This document shows, one piece after another, positions 34,668-44,393 of a stretch of 64,000 bases of DNA. The stretch covers positions 1,178,001 through 1,242,000 of the forward strand of contig CBDAQR010000004.1 in the NCBI GenBank assembly GCA_965199055.1, written 5' to 3'. Each line of letters opens with the position of its first letter. Positions within the stretch are counted from its first letter, which is position 1. Both the position numbers and the translations under genes were made by a program. The stretch is from CBDAQR01 sp965199055. GTDB lineage: Bacteria > Pseudomonadota > Gammaproteobacteria > Pseudomonadales > Halieaceae. The notes beneath the pieces were generated by a model. It had not been told where the DNA came from. It ran no database searches and worked only from the letters and a program-made list of their open reading frames with translations.

Positions 34668-36107
34668 TTATAGGGAGTTGCCACTCCTTACGCGCATGAC
34701 CTCTGTCAGTATTTTGGCGTGCTCATCGCGTGAGAGATTGTAGTAGCGCATGATGAATCCGGTCAGGAACCAGGAGCCTGCGATAATAAAGGCCACGGTG
34801 GTACCGAGAGAAATCAGCGTTTCCTGCGCAACCTCTGATGCGTCGACACCCTGTGGAAAGCTAATTAAATCCAGAACGATACCTGCGATAAATCCACCGA
34901 TCCCGGAAGTGGCTTTCAAGGAAAAGGTAAACGCAGAGGTATAGATCGCTTCCTGACGACGACCGGTGATGAGCTCGTTCTTGTCCACTGTATCTGCCAC
35001 CATCGAGGCGAACAATATCGTCAGCCCCACGGCGCCGAAGACGGTGATGGCTGCGTTAGCGTACAACAGCATCGGTATGACTGGGTCGCTATTGGGGGGC
35101 AGTACCTCCAATATGCGCAAGCTGATCAGGGTGGGGTAACAAATCACCAGGATTGATGCAGCGGCAATCGCGACTGGCCGCTTGTCGAAACGCGCTGATA
35201 GTGGCGGTGCGAGCAGGAAGGCCATGATGGTGCCGATCAGCGCCGCAAACGCTACCACGGCCATCTGGTCCGTCGATACACCCCAGAAGTAGGTGTACAG
35301 GTAAAGGCCAATAACTTCGGTGAAGCCGATTGCCGAGGCGGCAACCAAAATAATCGATGCCAGCACCAGGAATGGTTTGTTGTGCAACATGTTGGACATG
35401 TCTTGCCGAAAGCCCTGTGATTCACCCGCATTGAGTGATATCTCCTTGAGTCTGGGAATCATGTGATGGGTGCCGCGGGCGCAAACGAGTATACCGGCGA
35501 CAATCATAATGGCGCCCAGTAGCGCGAAATCCTGATACGCGTTGGGGTCGAGCCGGCCGTCTTCAAACTGATCACTAGGCGCGAAAAATACGATGTAGCC
35601 GACAGTGGAGAAGGCGATGCCGCCGACCCAGGCCAAAAGCACGCGAAAGCCAGAAATGGATGTGCGTTCATCATAGTTCGACGTCATTTCGGCATTCAGC
35701 GCGCCAGCGGGTACAGTGAAGAAGGTCATGAAGAAGCGCACCAGTACCGCCCAGGTCAGCATCCAAATAAACAGCTGTGTCTGCCCACCATCCAGGGGTG
35801 GATTGAAGAGAAACCAAAAGGCGATTGCCATGGGCAATGCTGATGCGTAAATAAATGGGTGGCGACGACCCCAGCGGGAGTTGAGACGGTCAGACCAGTA
35901 GCCCACCAGCGGATCGCTAACGGCATCCAGCAACAACGCTATGAATATCGCTGCGCCTGCCAGTGAGCCTGAAAGTCCTGCAACCTGCGTATAGAAGAAC
36001 AACAGGAAGATATTGAAGGCGGTGTCCTTGACGCCGCTGGCGATCGAGCCTGCGCCGTATAGCGTTTTGGTGAGCAGGGGAATCCGTTCGTCGCTACTGC
36101 TCCTCAT
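34668..36107 (-). CDS. GPH-family cation-coupled MFS transporter
   Basis: A 479-residue, about 12-helix transporter of the glycoside-pentoside-hexuronide family. The N-terminal LTKTLYGAGSIASGVKD and the helix 2-3 loop LLDAVSDPLVGYWSDRLNSRWGRRHPFIYASALP (about 60-95) are diagnostic. These carriers import sugars, uronides or other small organic solutes with Na+ or H+. Its start overlaps the end of the upstream LysR gene by 14 bp, so they form one transcript. Confidence 0.92.
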   Translation of the reverse strand: MRSSSDERIPLLTKTLYGAGSIASGVKDTAFNIFLLFFYTQVAGLSGSLAGAAIFIALLLDAVSDPLVGYWSDRLNSRWGRRHPFIYASALPMAIAFWFLFNPPLDGGQTQLFIWMLTWAVLVRFFMTFFTVPAGALNAEMTSNYDERTSISGFRVLLAWVGGIAFSTVGYIVFFAPSDQFEDGRLDPNAYQDFALLGAIMIVAGILVCARGTHHMIPRLKEISLNAGESQGFRQDMSNMLHNKPFLVLASIILVAASAIGFTEVIGLYLYTYFWGVSTDQMAVVAFAALIGTIMAFLLAPPLSARFDKRPVAIAAASILVICYPTLISLRILEVLPPNSDPVIPMLLYANAAITVFGAVGLTILFASMVADTVDKNELITGRRQEAIYTSAFTFSLKATSGIGGFIAGIVLDLISFPQGVDASEVAQETLISLGTTVAFIIAGSWFLTGFIMRYYNLSRDEHAKILTEVMRVRSGNSL

Positions 36108-37008
36108 CGAGGCTCTCCTTCAGAAGCTTTGCGAACGGTCTTACTAGCGGCGATACAGCGCGGGTTTTCGCATAAGCCAGGCAAAGCTGGTTGTTATCAG
36201 ACGGCCTGCCCACACCCACCATGCTGAATTCTTGACTCAGACTTTTCATAGAGGCGTTGGTGGTCACAATCGGAAAGTAACCGTCAGTCCGATTGAGCAG
36301 AGCAAAGATCAGTGAGTAATCGTCGGTCACGTAAGATCCGTGCATTGTGGGCAGCCCTGGGCTGCCATAGGCCTCCGCCATCTCGAATTGCAAGCCATCG
36401 CTGGTGGCGGCGAGTACGGCAGGATACTGAGCCAACTCCTCCCCGGTAATATCGTCCTTCCCATCCAGTGGGTGTCCCTGTCGCACCATGTAGGCAAACT
36501 GGAGAGGCGCGAGGTTTTCCATTGGGGCGTCTGGCCAGCGTGCAGAGTGAAAAGTCGTCGTCAGCACCGCGTCCAGTTCTCCAGTTTCAAGGCGCGGCAT
36601 GATATCCCTGGGCGTTCCCATCGATGTCGAGATATCGACACCCGGATTAGCCGCGGCAAACTGTGCCAGCGAAGGTGCGGCAAGCGCGAGAAATGTGCCG
36701 GGAGCACCACCGATACGTAAACGTTTCTTGGCGGCGCCCGCGCCGTGATGAAAATCCTCCCCTAATGCCTCCAGATCAGCCAACAGAACGCGCGCGCGAT
36801 TAACGAACTGCTCACCTTCCTCGGTAAGCGCGACCCCACGTGGGAGTCGCATGAAGATCTGCGTCCCCAGGTCTTCCTCGACCTCTGAAATGCAGCGGGT
36901 GAGGGCGGGTTGCGTGATAGACAGCATTTTTGCTGCCGCCGTCAGTGAATGCATCTGCGCCACGGCCACGACATAGCGGAGTTTACGGAAATCGAGTTTG
37001 TCTGACAT
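36094..37008 (-). CDS. LysR-family regulator
   Basis: A 304-residue protein. N-terminal winged HTH: LRYVVAVAQMHSLTAAAKMLSITQPALTRCISEVEEDLGTQIFMRLPRGVALTEEGEQFVNRARVLL (about 9-75), then the periplasmic-binding-like effector domain. It is divergent from the TonB receptor operon (129 bp apart) and co-transcribed with the MFS transporter. It probably controls both in response to the imported compound. Confidence 0.93.
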   Translation of the reverse strand: MSDKLDFRKLRYVVAVAQMHSLTAAAKMLSITQPALTRCISEVEEDLGTQIFMRLPRGVALTEEGEQFVNRARVLLADLEALGEDFHHGAGAAKKRLRIGGAPGTFLALAAPSLAQFAAANPGVDISTSMGTPRDIMPRLETGELDAVLTTTFHSARWPDAPMENLAPLQFAYMVRQGHPLDGKDDITGEELAQYPAVLAATSDGLQFEMAEAYGSPGLPTMHGSYVTDDYSLIFALLNRTDGYFPIVTTNASMKSLSQEFSMVGVGRPSDNNQLCLAYAKTRAVSPLVRPFAKLLKESLDEEQ

Positions 37009-37136
37009 AAATAATTATTATGGATAGCAATAAAAAGGTATTAGACATTATGCCAAAATTTTCCCACCATGCTCAAGCTGTTATCGCAAATGAGTCTCTT
37101 AAGACGTCATAACTATAAGTGGAAGGTAACCTGAAG

Positions 37137-39494
37137 ATGAAAACCGCAAAGCACTTGCTGCCTGCTGCAGTAGCACTCACCTGTGCCAGCCTGGCGCAGG
37201 CTCAGAACACCGTACTGGAAGAAATTGTCGTCACAGCCGAAAAGCGCTCCGCCTCCGTGCAGGATGTGGCGATAGCGATTTCTGCGTTTGATGCAGACAT
37301 GCGTGACAATATCGGCATCATCAGTGCGGCCGACATTGCCAATCACACGCCCAGCATGACATTCCAGACCAACCCTAATCGCGTCTTCATCCGTGGTGTG
37401 GGCCGGGTCGATAATGCGCTCGGAACCGACCCCGGCGTTGTGACCTACCGCGATGGCATCTACACGGCCGAGCTGGGCGGCGTTGCTCAGTCCACCTTCT
37501 TCACCGATCGAGTGGAAGTGCTGCGTGGCCCGCAAGGCACGCTTTATGGCCGTAACGCGGTAGGTGGTGCGGTGAATTTCATAGCCAAGAGACCCACAGA
37601 AGAATTCAAGGCCGAACTGCGCGCAGGCGCATATAGCAACGAAGGCTACCAGTTGGGTGCGGCGGTTTCGGGGCCGGCTACCGAGTCAATCCGCTATCGT
37701 TTTGCGGCAGAAATGGATCAAAACGATGGTTGGGTCGACAACCGGGGCGGTGATGATGTCAACGACAAGGACTTCTGGCGTGCCGAGGCCCAGTTCGACA
37801 TCGATATCACCGAGAGGCTCAACCTCTGGGTCCAGTACGAGCATGCCAAGGATGATTCCAACCGCATCGGTGCCTACATGATTTCCCCATACAACACGGC
37901 CTCTCCTGGTCCACTGGTGATGGATTTCTTTACTGACTTTCAGCAACTGGTACCAAACCCACAATACCAGCACGATCGGGAAAACCCCGGCGCGAGAGAT
38001 ATACACAAAGTGGATTGGGACGATCCCGGCTTCATTGATCGCGAGGAAGACCGCTTTACGGCGCACCTCAGCTACGAGTTCGACAAGATGACGCTGAAGT
38101 ACATCTACGGTTACGTCGACTATGACTTTGCCTGGGGCGAAGATCTCGACAAGACCAGCCGCAGCGATGTGCAGCATTTCAGCTATCTGGAGCAGAACGA
38201 GCAGACCCAACAGCACGAGTTGCAATTGATCTCAAATCTGGGCGGTGACCTTGAGTTTATTCTCGGTGCCTTCTACTGGGACAGTGAAAACTATCAGCCG
38301 CTGCAGGCCTTTGTGCCTGACAACCCGGTTCTGCAAAACCCGGTTACCGCCGACCCGGCGGGCGATGTGTGCTACTGCGTGCTCGATGCGCCGCCCAATC
38401 CGGACGCCATATACTACGAGCAGTGGGGTGACCTGGATACGGAGTCCACGGCTGTCTATGGCCAGCTTGACTACACCCTGAACGAACAATGGAGCTTCTC
38501 CTTCGGCCTGCGCTACTCCGAGGACGAGAAAGAAGGTGAGGAGTTCAATCGCGCCATCTTCGATGATCAAGGTGTGTATGCTCCGTTCTTCAGTTTGATC
38601 GGTATGCTTTGGTTGAATGAGGACGGTCCGCAGGATCGCATCGCCTGGGATCTTACCGATGGCGGTAACTCGGCGAGCCGAGAGGATGACTGGTCTTCTA
38701 CTGATTGGTCTGTTGGTATCGATTACACCCTCGACAATGGCAACCTGGTCTATGGCAAGGTAGCCACCGCATACAAGTCCGGCGGATTCCGCTTGGGTAA
38801 CGTGGAGGACAGTCCCTCAGTGGATGAGGAGCAGGCAACCGTTTATGAGATCGGTATGAAGAATGAGTGGGAGCGTGCACGCCTCAATGTCGCCGCCTAC
38901 TATTACGACTATGAAGACATGCAGGTGCCGGTCGATACCTTCCAAAATGGCGTGACGACGCGCCAGTTTGTAAATGCTGAGGAAGCCTGGACCTGGGGTG
39001 TCGAGTTGGAAGGCACCTGGGCCGCAACCGATGCGCTAAATCTTTCCACGACTTATTCGTACCTGGAGACCGAAATTGACGACATGGGTCAGATGATTAT
39101 CGACTCGACCGAAGCCCTGCCGTTACCGCAGGATGTGTCTGGCAATAGTCTGGTGCAGTCGCCGGAACATCAGTTTTCTTTCGTGGCGGACTACAGCTGG
39201 CAATTACCGACCGGTGATCTGATCCTAGCGGGCGTGTACTCCTACAAGGATGACCAGTACTCGTCGATTTTCAATCGTGCCAGCACCCAGGTAGATTCCT
39301 ATGATCGCACCGATTTCCGTCTCACTTATCGTGACAATCGCCATGACTTTCGCGTCACAGCCTACGTGCAGAACGCCTTCGACGAGGAAATTATCGAGAC
39401 AATTACGCGCAGCAGCGCCTATTACAATAATCAGCTGAGTGCCTCGATCCAGCCGCCGCGAATTTACGGCGTGGAAGTGAACTACGGCTTCTGA
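37137..39494 (+). CDS. TonB-dependent outer-membrane receptor
   Basis: A 785-residue protein. ATG 37137 gives a normal signal peptide (KHLLPAAVALTCASLAQAQ, cleaved near 23). A TonB box-like segment LEEIVVTAEKRSASVQDV (about 27-45) and a plug domain with RVFIRGVGRVDNALGTDPGVVTYRDG and VEVLRGPQGTLYGRNAVGGAVNFI follow. The 22-strand barrel ends with the terminal aromatic YGVEVNYGF. It belongs to the large family used for organic substrates in marine and sphingomonad bacteria as well as siderophores. The downstream esterase, SDR and CoA ligase suggest an ester or lipid-like ligand (inference). Confidence 0.95.
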   Translation: MKTAKHLLPAAVALTCASLAQAQNTVLEEIVVTAEKRSASVQDVAIAISAFDADMRDNIGIISAADIANHTPSMTFQTNPNRVFIRGVGRVDNALGTDPGVVTYRDGIYTAELGGVAQSTFFTDRVEVLRGPQGTLYGRNAVGGAVNFIAKRPTEEFKAELRAGAYSNEGYQLGAAVSGPATESIRYRFAAEMDQNDGWVDNRGGDDVNDKDFWRAEAQFDIDITERLNLWVQYEHAKDDSNRIGAYMISPYNTASPGPLVMDFFTDFQQLVPNPQYQHDRENPGARDIHKVDWDDPGFIDREEDRFTAHLSYEFDKMTLKYIYGYVDYDFAWGEDLDKTSRSDVQHFSYLEQNEQTQQHELQLISNLGGDLEFILGAFYWDSENYQPLQAFVPDNPVLQNPVTADPAGDVCYCVLDAPPNPDAIYYEQWGDLDTESTAVYGQLDYTLNEQWSFSFGLRYSEDEKEGEEFNRAIFDDQGVYAPFFSLIGMLWLNEDGPQDRIAWDLTDGGNSASREDDWSSTDWSVGIDYTLDNGNLVYGKVATAYKSGGFRLGNVEDSPSVDEEQATVYEIGMKNEWERARLNVAAYYYDYEDMQVPVDTFQNGVTTRQFVNAEEAWTWGVELEGTWAATDALNLSTTYSYLETEIDDMGQMIIDSTEALPLPQDVSGNSLVQSPEHQFSFVADYSWQLPTGDLILAGVYSYKDDQYSSIFNRASTQVDSYDRTDFRLTYRDNRHDFRVTAYVQNAFDEEIIETITRSSAYYNNQLSASIQPPRIYGVEVNYGF

Positions 39495-39508
39495 TGCTTG
39501 GGGGGTAT

Positions 39509-40984
39509 ATGTCAGACTCAGATACCACAATCAGCACCAGGCGCGGAGCCGTTCGCGGTCTTCAGCAAAATGGGGTAAACCGATTTTTAGGCATCCGCTA
39601 TGCGGCTGCCCCTGTAGGAAAGCTCCGTTTTCAGCCGCCGCAGCCCTATCTGCACGATGCCGATCATATTGATGCAACGACTTTTGGCGGCCGCCATTTT
39701 CAGATCGGTTGGCCTGAGGAAGTCCTGGCAAACATTGAGATTCACGGCGAGGAAAGTGAAGACAACCTGTTCCTGAACGTTTTCACGCCAGCAGATATGA
39801 GCGATAGCAAGCCGGTGCTGGTATGGATACACGGCGGCGCGTTCATGTGCGGTTCCGGCAATGATTACGATCCCAGCAACATCGTGCGGGATAATGATGT
39901 CGTCGTTGTTACCATAAATTATCGATTGGGAATCTTCGGCTTTCTCAATCTCGCCGACTTGGGCGCCGAATTTGCCGGCAGTGCCAACCTCGGCATTCAG
40001 GATCAAATCGCTGCTCTGCAATGGGTTAGCGACAATATCGAAGACTACGGCGGTGATACGTCGAATATCAGCATCTTTGGCGAAAGCGCCGGTGCCGCGT
40101 CGGTGTTGGCGCTGATGGGTGCGCCAGCGGCCGGCGGCTTGTTTCACAAGGCGATGCCTTTCAGTGGTGCTGAGACGCTCGCTCCCGCGACTGATCAATT
40201 AACGCCCATCAAAGCCGTACTGGGTTGCGATTCCAATGAGGAGTGCCTGGAAAAACTCAAGCAGATGCCCGCCGAGGAGCTCTCCCAGTTGCAGGTGCAA
40301 TCCGGGATCTACGTGGGTCCCTCGCAAGACGGTGTGGTATTGACGCGTCCGACCTGCGAAGCGATTAAAGATGGCGGTGCTGCTGGTATCCCGGTACTCA
40401 CCGGTGCGACTCGCGATGAAGGTACGCTGTTGGCACCGGCATTCGTTCCCACGGCCGAGATCGGTGCGGCGATGGTATTTGCCCTGTCGATGTCGATTGG
40501 CCGTGACGACGGCGCCGCCTATCGCGATTATCTTGGCAGCCAGGTCGCGCCGGAAGATGTATTAGGGCAGATGACACAAGCCTGGTTTGACACCTTCCGT
40601 TCAAGCGCGCTGCGGGTGGCCGCTACGGCATCGCAACACGGCGCCGGTGGCTGGGTATACAACTTCGAGGTCGAGACTGATCACGAACTCGGTATCACCC
40701 ATTTCGCAGATGTTCCGTTTACCTTCAATTGGATCGAGGAGGGCAACCCAGCCCTGTTTGTGCACCCGCCGACAGCGATCAATCAGCAGTTGGCTCTGCA
40801 GTGGTCTAGCACCGTCGTTGAATTCGCAAAAACCGGCTCACCGAATGGACATGGTTTACCTCAATGGCCTCAGTACACCGCTGAAACGCAGAGCTGTCTT
40901 TGGTTAAGCCAGGAGCCGATGATCGTTCACCACCCCGATGGTGATATGCCCACTATCTGCCGCGTTGCTGAAACATCCGCGTAG
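39509..40984 (+). CDS. Type-B carboxylesterase
   Basis: A 491-residue alpha/beta hydrolase. ATG 39509 follows a GGGGGG site. Typical motifs: GIRYAAAPVGKLRFQPPQP (about 30-48), EDNLFLNVFTP, VLVWIHGGAFMCGSGNDYDP (oxyanion hole, about 105), SIFGESAGAASVLALM (nucleophilic Ser in GESAG, about 190) and late His in GITHFADVPFTFNW (about 400). No signal peptide is seen, so it is likely cytoplasmic. It is second in the TonB receptor operon, presumably cleaving the imported ester. Confidence 0.95.
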   Translation: MSDSDTTISTRRGAVRGLQQNGVNRFLGIRYAAAPVGKLRFQPPQPYLHDADHIDATTFGGRHFQIGWPEEVLANIEIHGEESEDNLFLNVFTPADMSDSKPVLVWIHGGAFMCGSGNDYDPSNIVRDNDVVVVTINYRLGIFGFLNLADLGAEFAGSANLGIQDQIAALQWVSDNIEDYGGDTSNISIFGESAGAASVLALMGAPAAGGLFHKAMPFSGAETLAPATDQLTPIKAVLGCDSNEECLEKLKQMPAEELSQLQVQSGIYVGPSQDGVVLTRPTCEAIKDGGAAGIPVLTGATRDEGTLLAPAFVPTAEIGAAMVFALSMSIGRDDGAAYRDYLGSQVAPEDVLGQMTQAWFDTFRSSALRVAATASQHGAGGWVYNFEVETDHELGITHFADVPFTFNWIEEGNPALFVHPPTAINQQLALQWSSTVVEFAKTGSPNGHGLPQWPQYTAETQSCLWLSQEPMIVHHPDGDMPTICRVAETSA

Positions 40985-40993
40985 GTAGTGACT

Positions 40994-41821
40994 ATGGAGC
41001 TCAACGATAAAGTTCTGGTAATCACCGGAGCCTCCTCAGGTATTGGTCGCGCACTCGCGATCGAGAGCATGCGGCGCGGTGCCTGCGTAGCGCTTGCCGA
41101 CGTTAACCTGGAGGCAGCCTGGGAAAGCAAGGGCTTGGCTGAGGATGTCGCTGCTTCAGGTTCGCGTTGCACGGTGCATGAGCTGGATGTGTCTTCGCTT
41201 GAGGCCTGGCGCAGTTTCAAAGAAGACGTCATCAGGGAGCATGGGGTGGTGGACGGTGTTATCAATAATGCCGGCATTTCCTTCAACGGCAGTATCGAGG
41301 ACATGTCCTACCACCACCTGGAGCAGGTCATGTCGATCAATTTCATGGGCATGGTGTATGGCACCAAGGAGTTTCTGCCGCTGCTAAAGGCGCGCCCACA
41401 GGCGGCGATTGCCAATGTATCCAGTGTCTTTGGTTTGTTCCCGCGGAAGGATCAGGCTGCCTACTGCGCCTCAAAATACGCGATCCGCGGATTCACTGAA
41501 GTGCTGGATCAGGAACTCAAGGACAGCAGCGTGAGTGTCGCAACGGTTTACCCGGGACATATCAGTACCAATATTGTTCGCAACGCGCGTGATCAGGGCA
41601 ATGTCGTGATGGCTGATAAATCGGAAGAAGACATCGAGGGTTTTCTCACAGCATTCGAGACCTACGGTATGCCGCCAGAGAATGCAGCGGCGATTATTCT
41701 CGACGGCATCCAGAATCGACAGCGCCGCATTCTGGTGGGTGATGACGCAGTGCAGGGTGACAGGCTGAGCCGCCAAGACCCGGAAGGTTTCGCAGATTCC
41801 ACTAACGCAGAAGCCGGTTGA
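40994..41821 (+). CDS. SDR-family short-chain dehydrogenase
   Basis: A 275-residue classical SDR. TGASSGIGRALAIESMRRGA (about 11-30), DVSSLEAW, NNAGISFNGSIEDM, Ser in ANVSSVFGLF, and Tyr-x3-Lys in AYCASKYAIRGF (about 155). It overlaps the CoA ligase gene start (TGATG) and follows the carboxylesterase by 9 bp. It probably oxidises the alcohol released by ester cleavage before CoA activation. Confidence 0.94.
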   Translation: MELNDKVLVITGASSGIGRALAIESMRRGACVALADVNLEAAWESKGLAEDVAASGSRCTVHELDVSSLEAWRSFKEDVIREHGVVDGVINNAGISFNGSIEDMSYHHLEQVMSINFMGMVYGTKEFLPLLKARPQAAIANVSSVFGLFPRKDQAAYCASKYAIRGFTEVLDQELKDSSVSVATVYPGHISTNIVRNARDQGNVVMADKSEEDIEGFLTAFETYGMPPENAAAIILDGIQNRQRRILVGDDAVQGDRLSRQDPEGFADSTNAEAG

Positions 41822-43371
41822 TGTCCGGAAAGCCGCACATGGGTAAGTTGAAACTGGAGACAATGGCAGCGCTGTTTCGCCATACGGCAACTCGCAGCCC
41901 CAATCGCGAAGCGCTGGTGGCCGACGGTGCGAGGCTGAGCTATGCCGAACTTGATCAGCGCACAGACCAATTAGCGAGACATTTGCGCAGCCAGGGCGCG
42001 GATAAGGACACTATTATTGCCGCACTGCTCGTCGATGGCCTGGCCATGGTTGAACTCATCATCGCTTCGGCGAAGCTTGGTAGCACGTTGCTTGCCTTGA
42101 ACTGGCGCCTTACGTCGGGGGAACTGCGCTATATTCTCGAAGATGCCGTGCCAGGCATGTACTTCGCCTCCGAGTGCTTCGAAAAGCTGATGACTGAAGC
42201 CGGTGGCGAGAGTGCCTATATTGTCAAATCCGGCGATACGGGCGGCGCGTTAAGCGCAGTCGGCCTGGAATGCCGCGAGCAGGACCTACACTTTTTTGAT
42301 GAATCAGACGCGGATGATCGCTGGTACATGCTCTATACCAGCGGTACGACAGGTCGGCCCAAGGGATGCCAGCACACGCAGGGCGGGTACTCTGCCGCCG
42401 TGCTGAGCTGGGTATCAGAATTGGGGCTGTCGGATACAGATTGCCTGCTGTCGCTGAGTCCACTATTTCACGTGCACGGGTTTGGTACCTTGCTGTGCGC
42501 GCTGACCGTCGGTTGCAAAGTCGTGATTCCGTCACGGGATACGGGTGTCGATGATCTTTTGACGTTGACCCGAGACGAAGAGGTTACGGTTCAGCCGCTC
42601 TGGCACAATGTAGAGGAAGTGCTGGCTGCACAGGAGCGCTTGCAACTCGAGCTCAAGCTCCGCCTGCTTATCGCGGCCGGAGGTGCGCTGCCCACTGAGT
42701 TCATACAGGCGCTGGCAGCAGCAGATATCGATCTGCGCTTTATTTATGGCCAGACGGAAGTGGGGTGCTGGGCCACTATGATGGGCGTTGAAGAGCAGCT
42801 CAAACACCCCAAATCCTGCGGCAAACTTCTGTCCCACCTAGCGGCTCGTATTGTCGATGATGATGGCAAGGAATTGCCGACGGGCGAAGTCGGTGAGCTA
42901 TTGCTGAAAGGAGCCGGCGTAACCCTCGGTTACCTCAACCTGCCCGAAGCGACCGCTGAAACGATTGTTGATGGTTGGCTGCATACGGGTGACCTGTTTC
43001 GCATCGACGAAGAAGGCTTTCTGTACATCACCGGGCGCAAGAAAGAGTTGATCAAAACCGGCGGTGAGAACGTTTATCCGGCCGAAGTCGACAGCGTCCT
43101 GTTTGCTCACCCTGATATCGTTGACGCCTGCGTGGTTGGTGTTCCCGACTCAAAGTGGGGTGAGGCTGTGAAGGCTTTTGTGGTTCTAGCGCCGGGCGCC
43201 AGTTTGAGCCGGGAAGATATTGTCGCGTGGTGCCGCCAACACATCGCCGGCTACAAACGACCACGCTACATCGAGTTTGCCGACCAGATTCCGCGTGACT
43301 TTAACCTGAAGCCGCAACGTAGACAGCTGGCGGCGCGAGTCACTACGTCCGAACAGGCGGTGGGAAACTGA
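41821..43371 (+). CDS. AMP-dependent acyl-CoA synthetase/ligase
   Basis: A 516-residue adenylate-forming enzyme. P-loop MLYTSGTTGRPKGCQHT (about 170-186), RFIYGQTEVGCWATMMG (A5 motif, about 305), DGWLHTGDLFRIDEEGFLYITGRKKELIKTGGENVYP (A7-A8, about 385-420) and the C-terminal lysine in RDFNLKPQRRQL. It activates a carboxylic acid to its CoA thioester via an acyl-adenylate. Last gene of the TonB receptor operon; convergent with a LysR gene 10 bp away. Confidence 0.95.
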   Translation: MSGKPHMGKLKLETMAALFRHTATRSPNREALVADGARLSYAELDQRTDQLARHLRSQGADKDTIIAALLVDGLAMVELIIASAKLGSTLLALNWRLTSGELRYILEDAVPGMYFASECFEKLMTEAGGESAYIVKSGDTGGALSAVGLECREQDLHFFDESDADDRWYMLYTSGTTGRPKGCQHTQGGYSAAVLSWVSELGLSDTDCLLSLSPLFHVHGFGTLLCALTVGCKVVIPSRDTGVDDLLTLTRDEEVTVQPLWHNVEEVLAAQERLQLELKLRLLIAAGGALPTEFIQALAAADIDLRFIYGQTEVGCWATMMGVEEQLKHPKSCGKLLSHLAARIVDDDGKELPTGEVGELLLKGAGVTLGYLNLPEATAETIVDGWLHTGDLFRIDEEGFLYITGRKKELIKTGGENVYPAEVDSVLFAHPDIVDACVVGVPDSKWGEAVKAFVVLAPGASLSREDIVAWCRQHIAGYKRPRYIEFADQIPRDFNLKPQRRQLAARVTTSEQAVGN

Positions 43372-43380
43372 ACGCGTCCG

Positions 43381-44268
43381 CTAAGCACACAGCTTGATGA
43401 TGCGGTCCCGCAGCCACTGGTTGGCCTTGTCGCCATCGACGCTCTTGTGCCAGACCAATTGAGTTTGCAGGCTGGGCACTTCGAAGGGCAGTGCCATTAC
43501 CCGTAAACCGGCCAACGCTGTCCAGGAACCTGGGATAGTGAGTGCCAGGTGACTGTTGCGCACGATCTCTGTGGCCACGAGGTAGTGCTCCAGCCGCATC
43601 TGAATCTTGCGCTTCAGCCCCAGTTTATTCAGCTCCAGATCCACGGGCCCCATACCTCGACTGCGGCTGGATACGTGCACATGGGCAAGATCGAGGTACT
43701 GTTCGAGGCTGAGACGCTCACCTTTCATTGGATGCTTCTTGCTGAGCAGGCAGACATATTGCTCTTCGAATACTGGCGCGTAGCGAAGTTGAGGGTTGGC
43801 GGTGAACGCAATATCCATGGCCAGATCGAGGTTGCCCGCCGTCATCGCTGCGAGCATGTCTGAGCGGTTCACATGGTAACTCTCTATCGACATGCCCGGC
43901 GCGTTTTGCCCCAGGTCATTCATCAGTGCTGGCAGCAAATGGGCTTCTGATGAGTCAGGCATGCTGATACGAAAAGTGCGTTCGCTGGTCGCTGGGTTAA
44001 ACACGTCGCCATCCATCACTGATCGGTCGAGTAGCTGCAAAGCATCCCTGACCTGTCCAATGATGTTCTCTGTGAGTGGGGTAGGGACCATGCCTGTCGG
44101 TGTGCGCACAAACAGCTCGTCGTTCAAGGATCGCCGCAGACGTGCCAAGGCATTACTGACTGTCGGCTGCGTCAGGCACAGAACCTCAGCCGCACGTGTC
44201 AGGTTGCGCTCGCGGTAGATCACATCCAGCACGGGAAACAGATTGAGATCTACATGATTCAGGCTCAT
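43381..44268 (-). CDS. LysR-family regulator
   Basis: A 295-residue protein; ATG 44268 or GTG 44277. HTH: LFPVLDVIYRERNLTRAAEVLCLTQPTVSNALARLRRSLNDELFVRTPTGMVPTPL (about 8-65), of the NodD/NahR-like type that carries LNLF at the start. Effector domain about 90-290. Divergent from the acyl-CoA dehydrogenase gene; an ATAGAT-ACC-ATCTAT site lies in the shared region. Confidence 0.92.
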   Translation of the reverse strand: MSLNHVDLNLFPVLDVIYRERNLTRAAEVLCLTQPTVSNALARLRRSLNDELFVRTPTGMVPTPLTENIIGQVRDALQLLDRSVMDGDVFNPATSERTFRISMPDSSEAHLLPALMNDLGQNAPGMSIESYHVNRSDMLAAMTAGNLDLAMDIAFTANPQLRYAPVFEEQYVCLLSKKHPMKGERLSLEQYLDLAHVHVSSRSRGMGPVDLELNKLGLKRKIQMRLEHYLVATEIVRNSHLALTIPGSWTALAGLRVMALPFEVPSLQTQLVWHKSVDGDKANQWLRDRIIKLCA

Positions 44269-44286
44269 CTTAAGCACCAGTTAGAT

Positions 44287-44301
44287 ATAGATACCATCTA
44301 T
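44287..44301. promoter_or_regulatory. LysR-type binding site
   Basis: ATAGAT-ACC-ATCTAT is a perfect 6-3-6 inverted repeat. It lies between the divergent LysR and acyl-CoA dehydrogenase genes and has the T-N11-A form preferred by this regulator family. Confidence 0.65.
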
Positions 44302-44393
44302 GATGACATATTTATAAAATAAAGTATGTGAATGCCTTGTTGCTCCTTATGCTTACGGATATCAACTGGCCGCCATGATCGAGGAGCTGAAAT

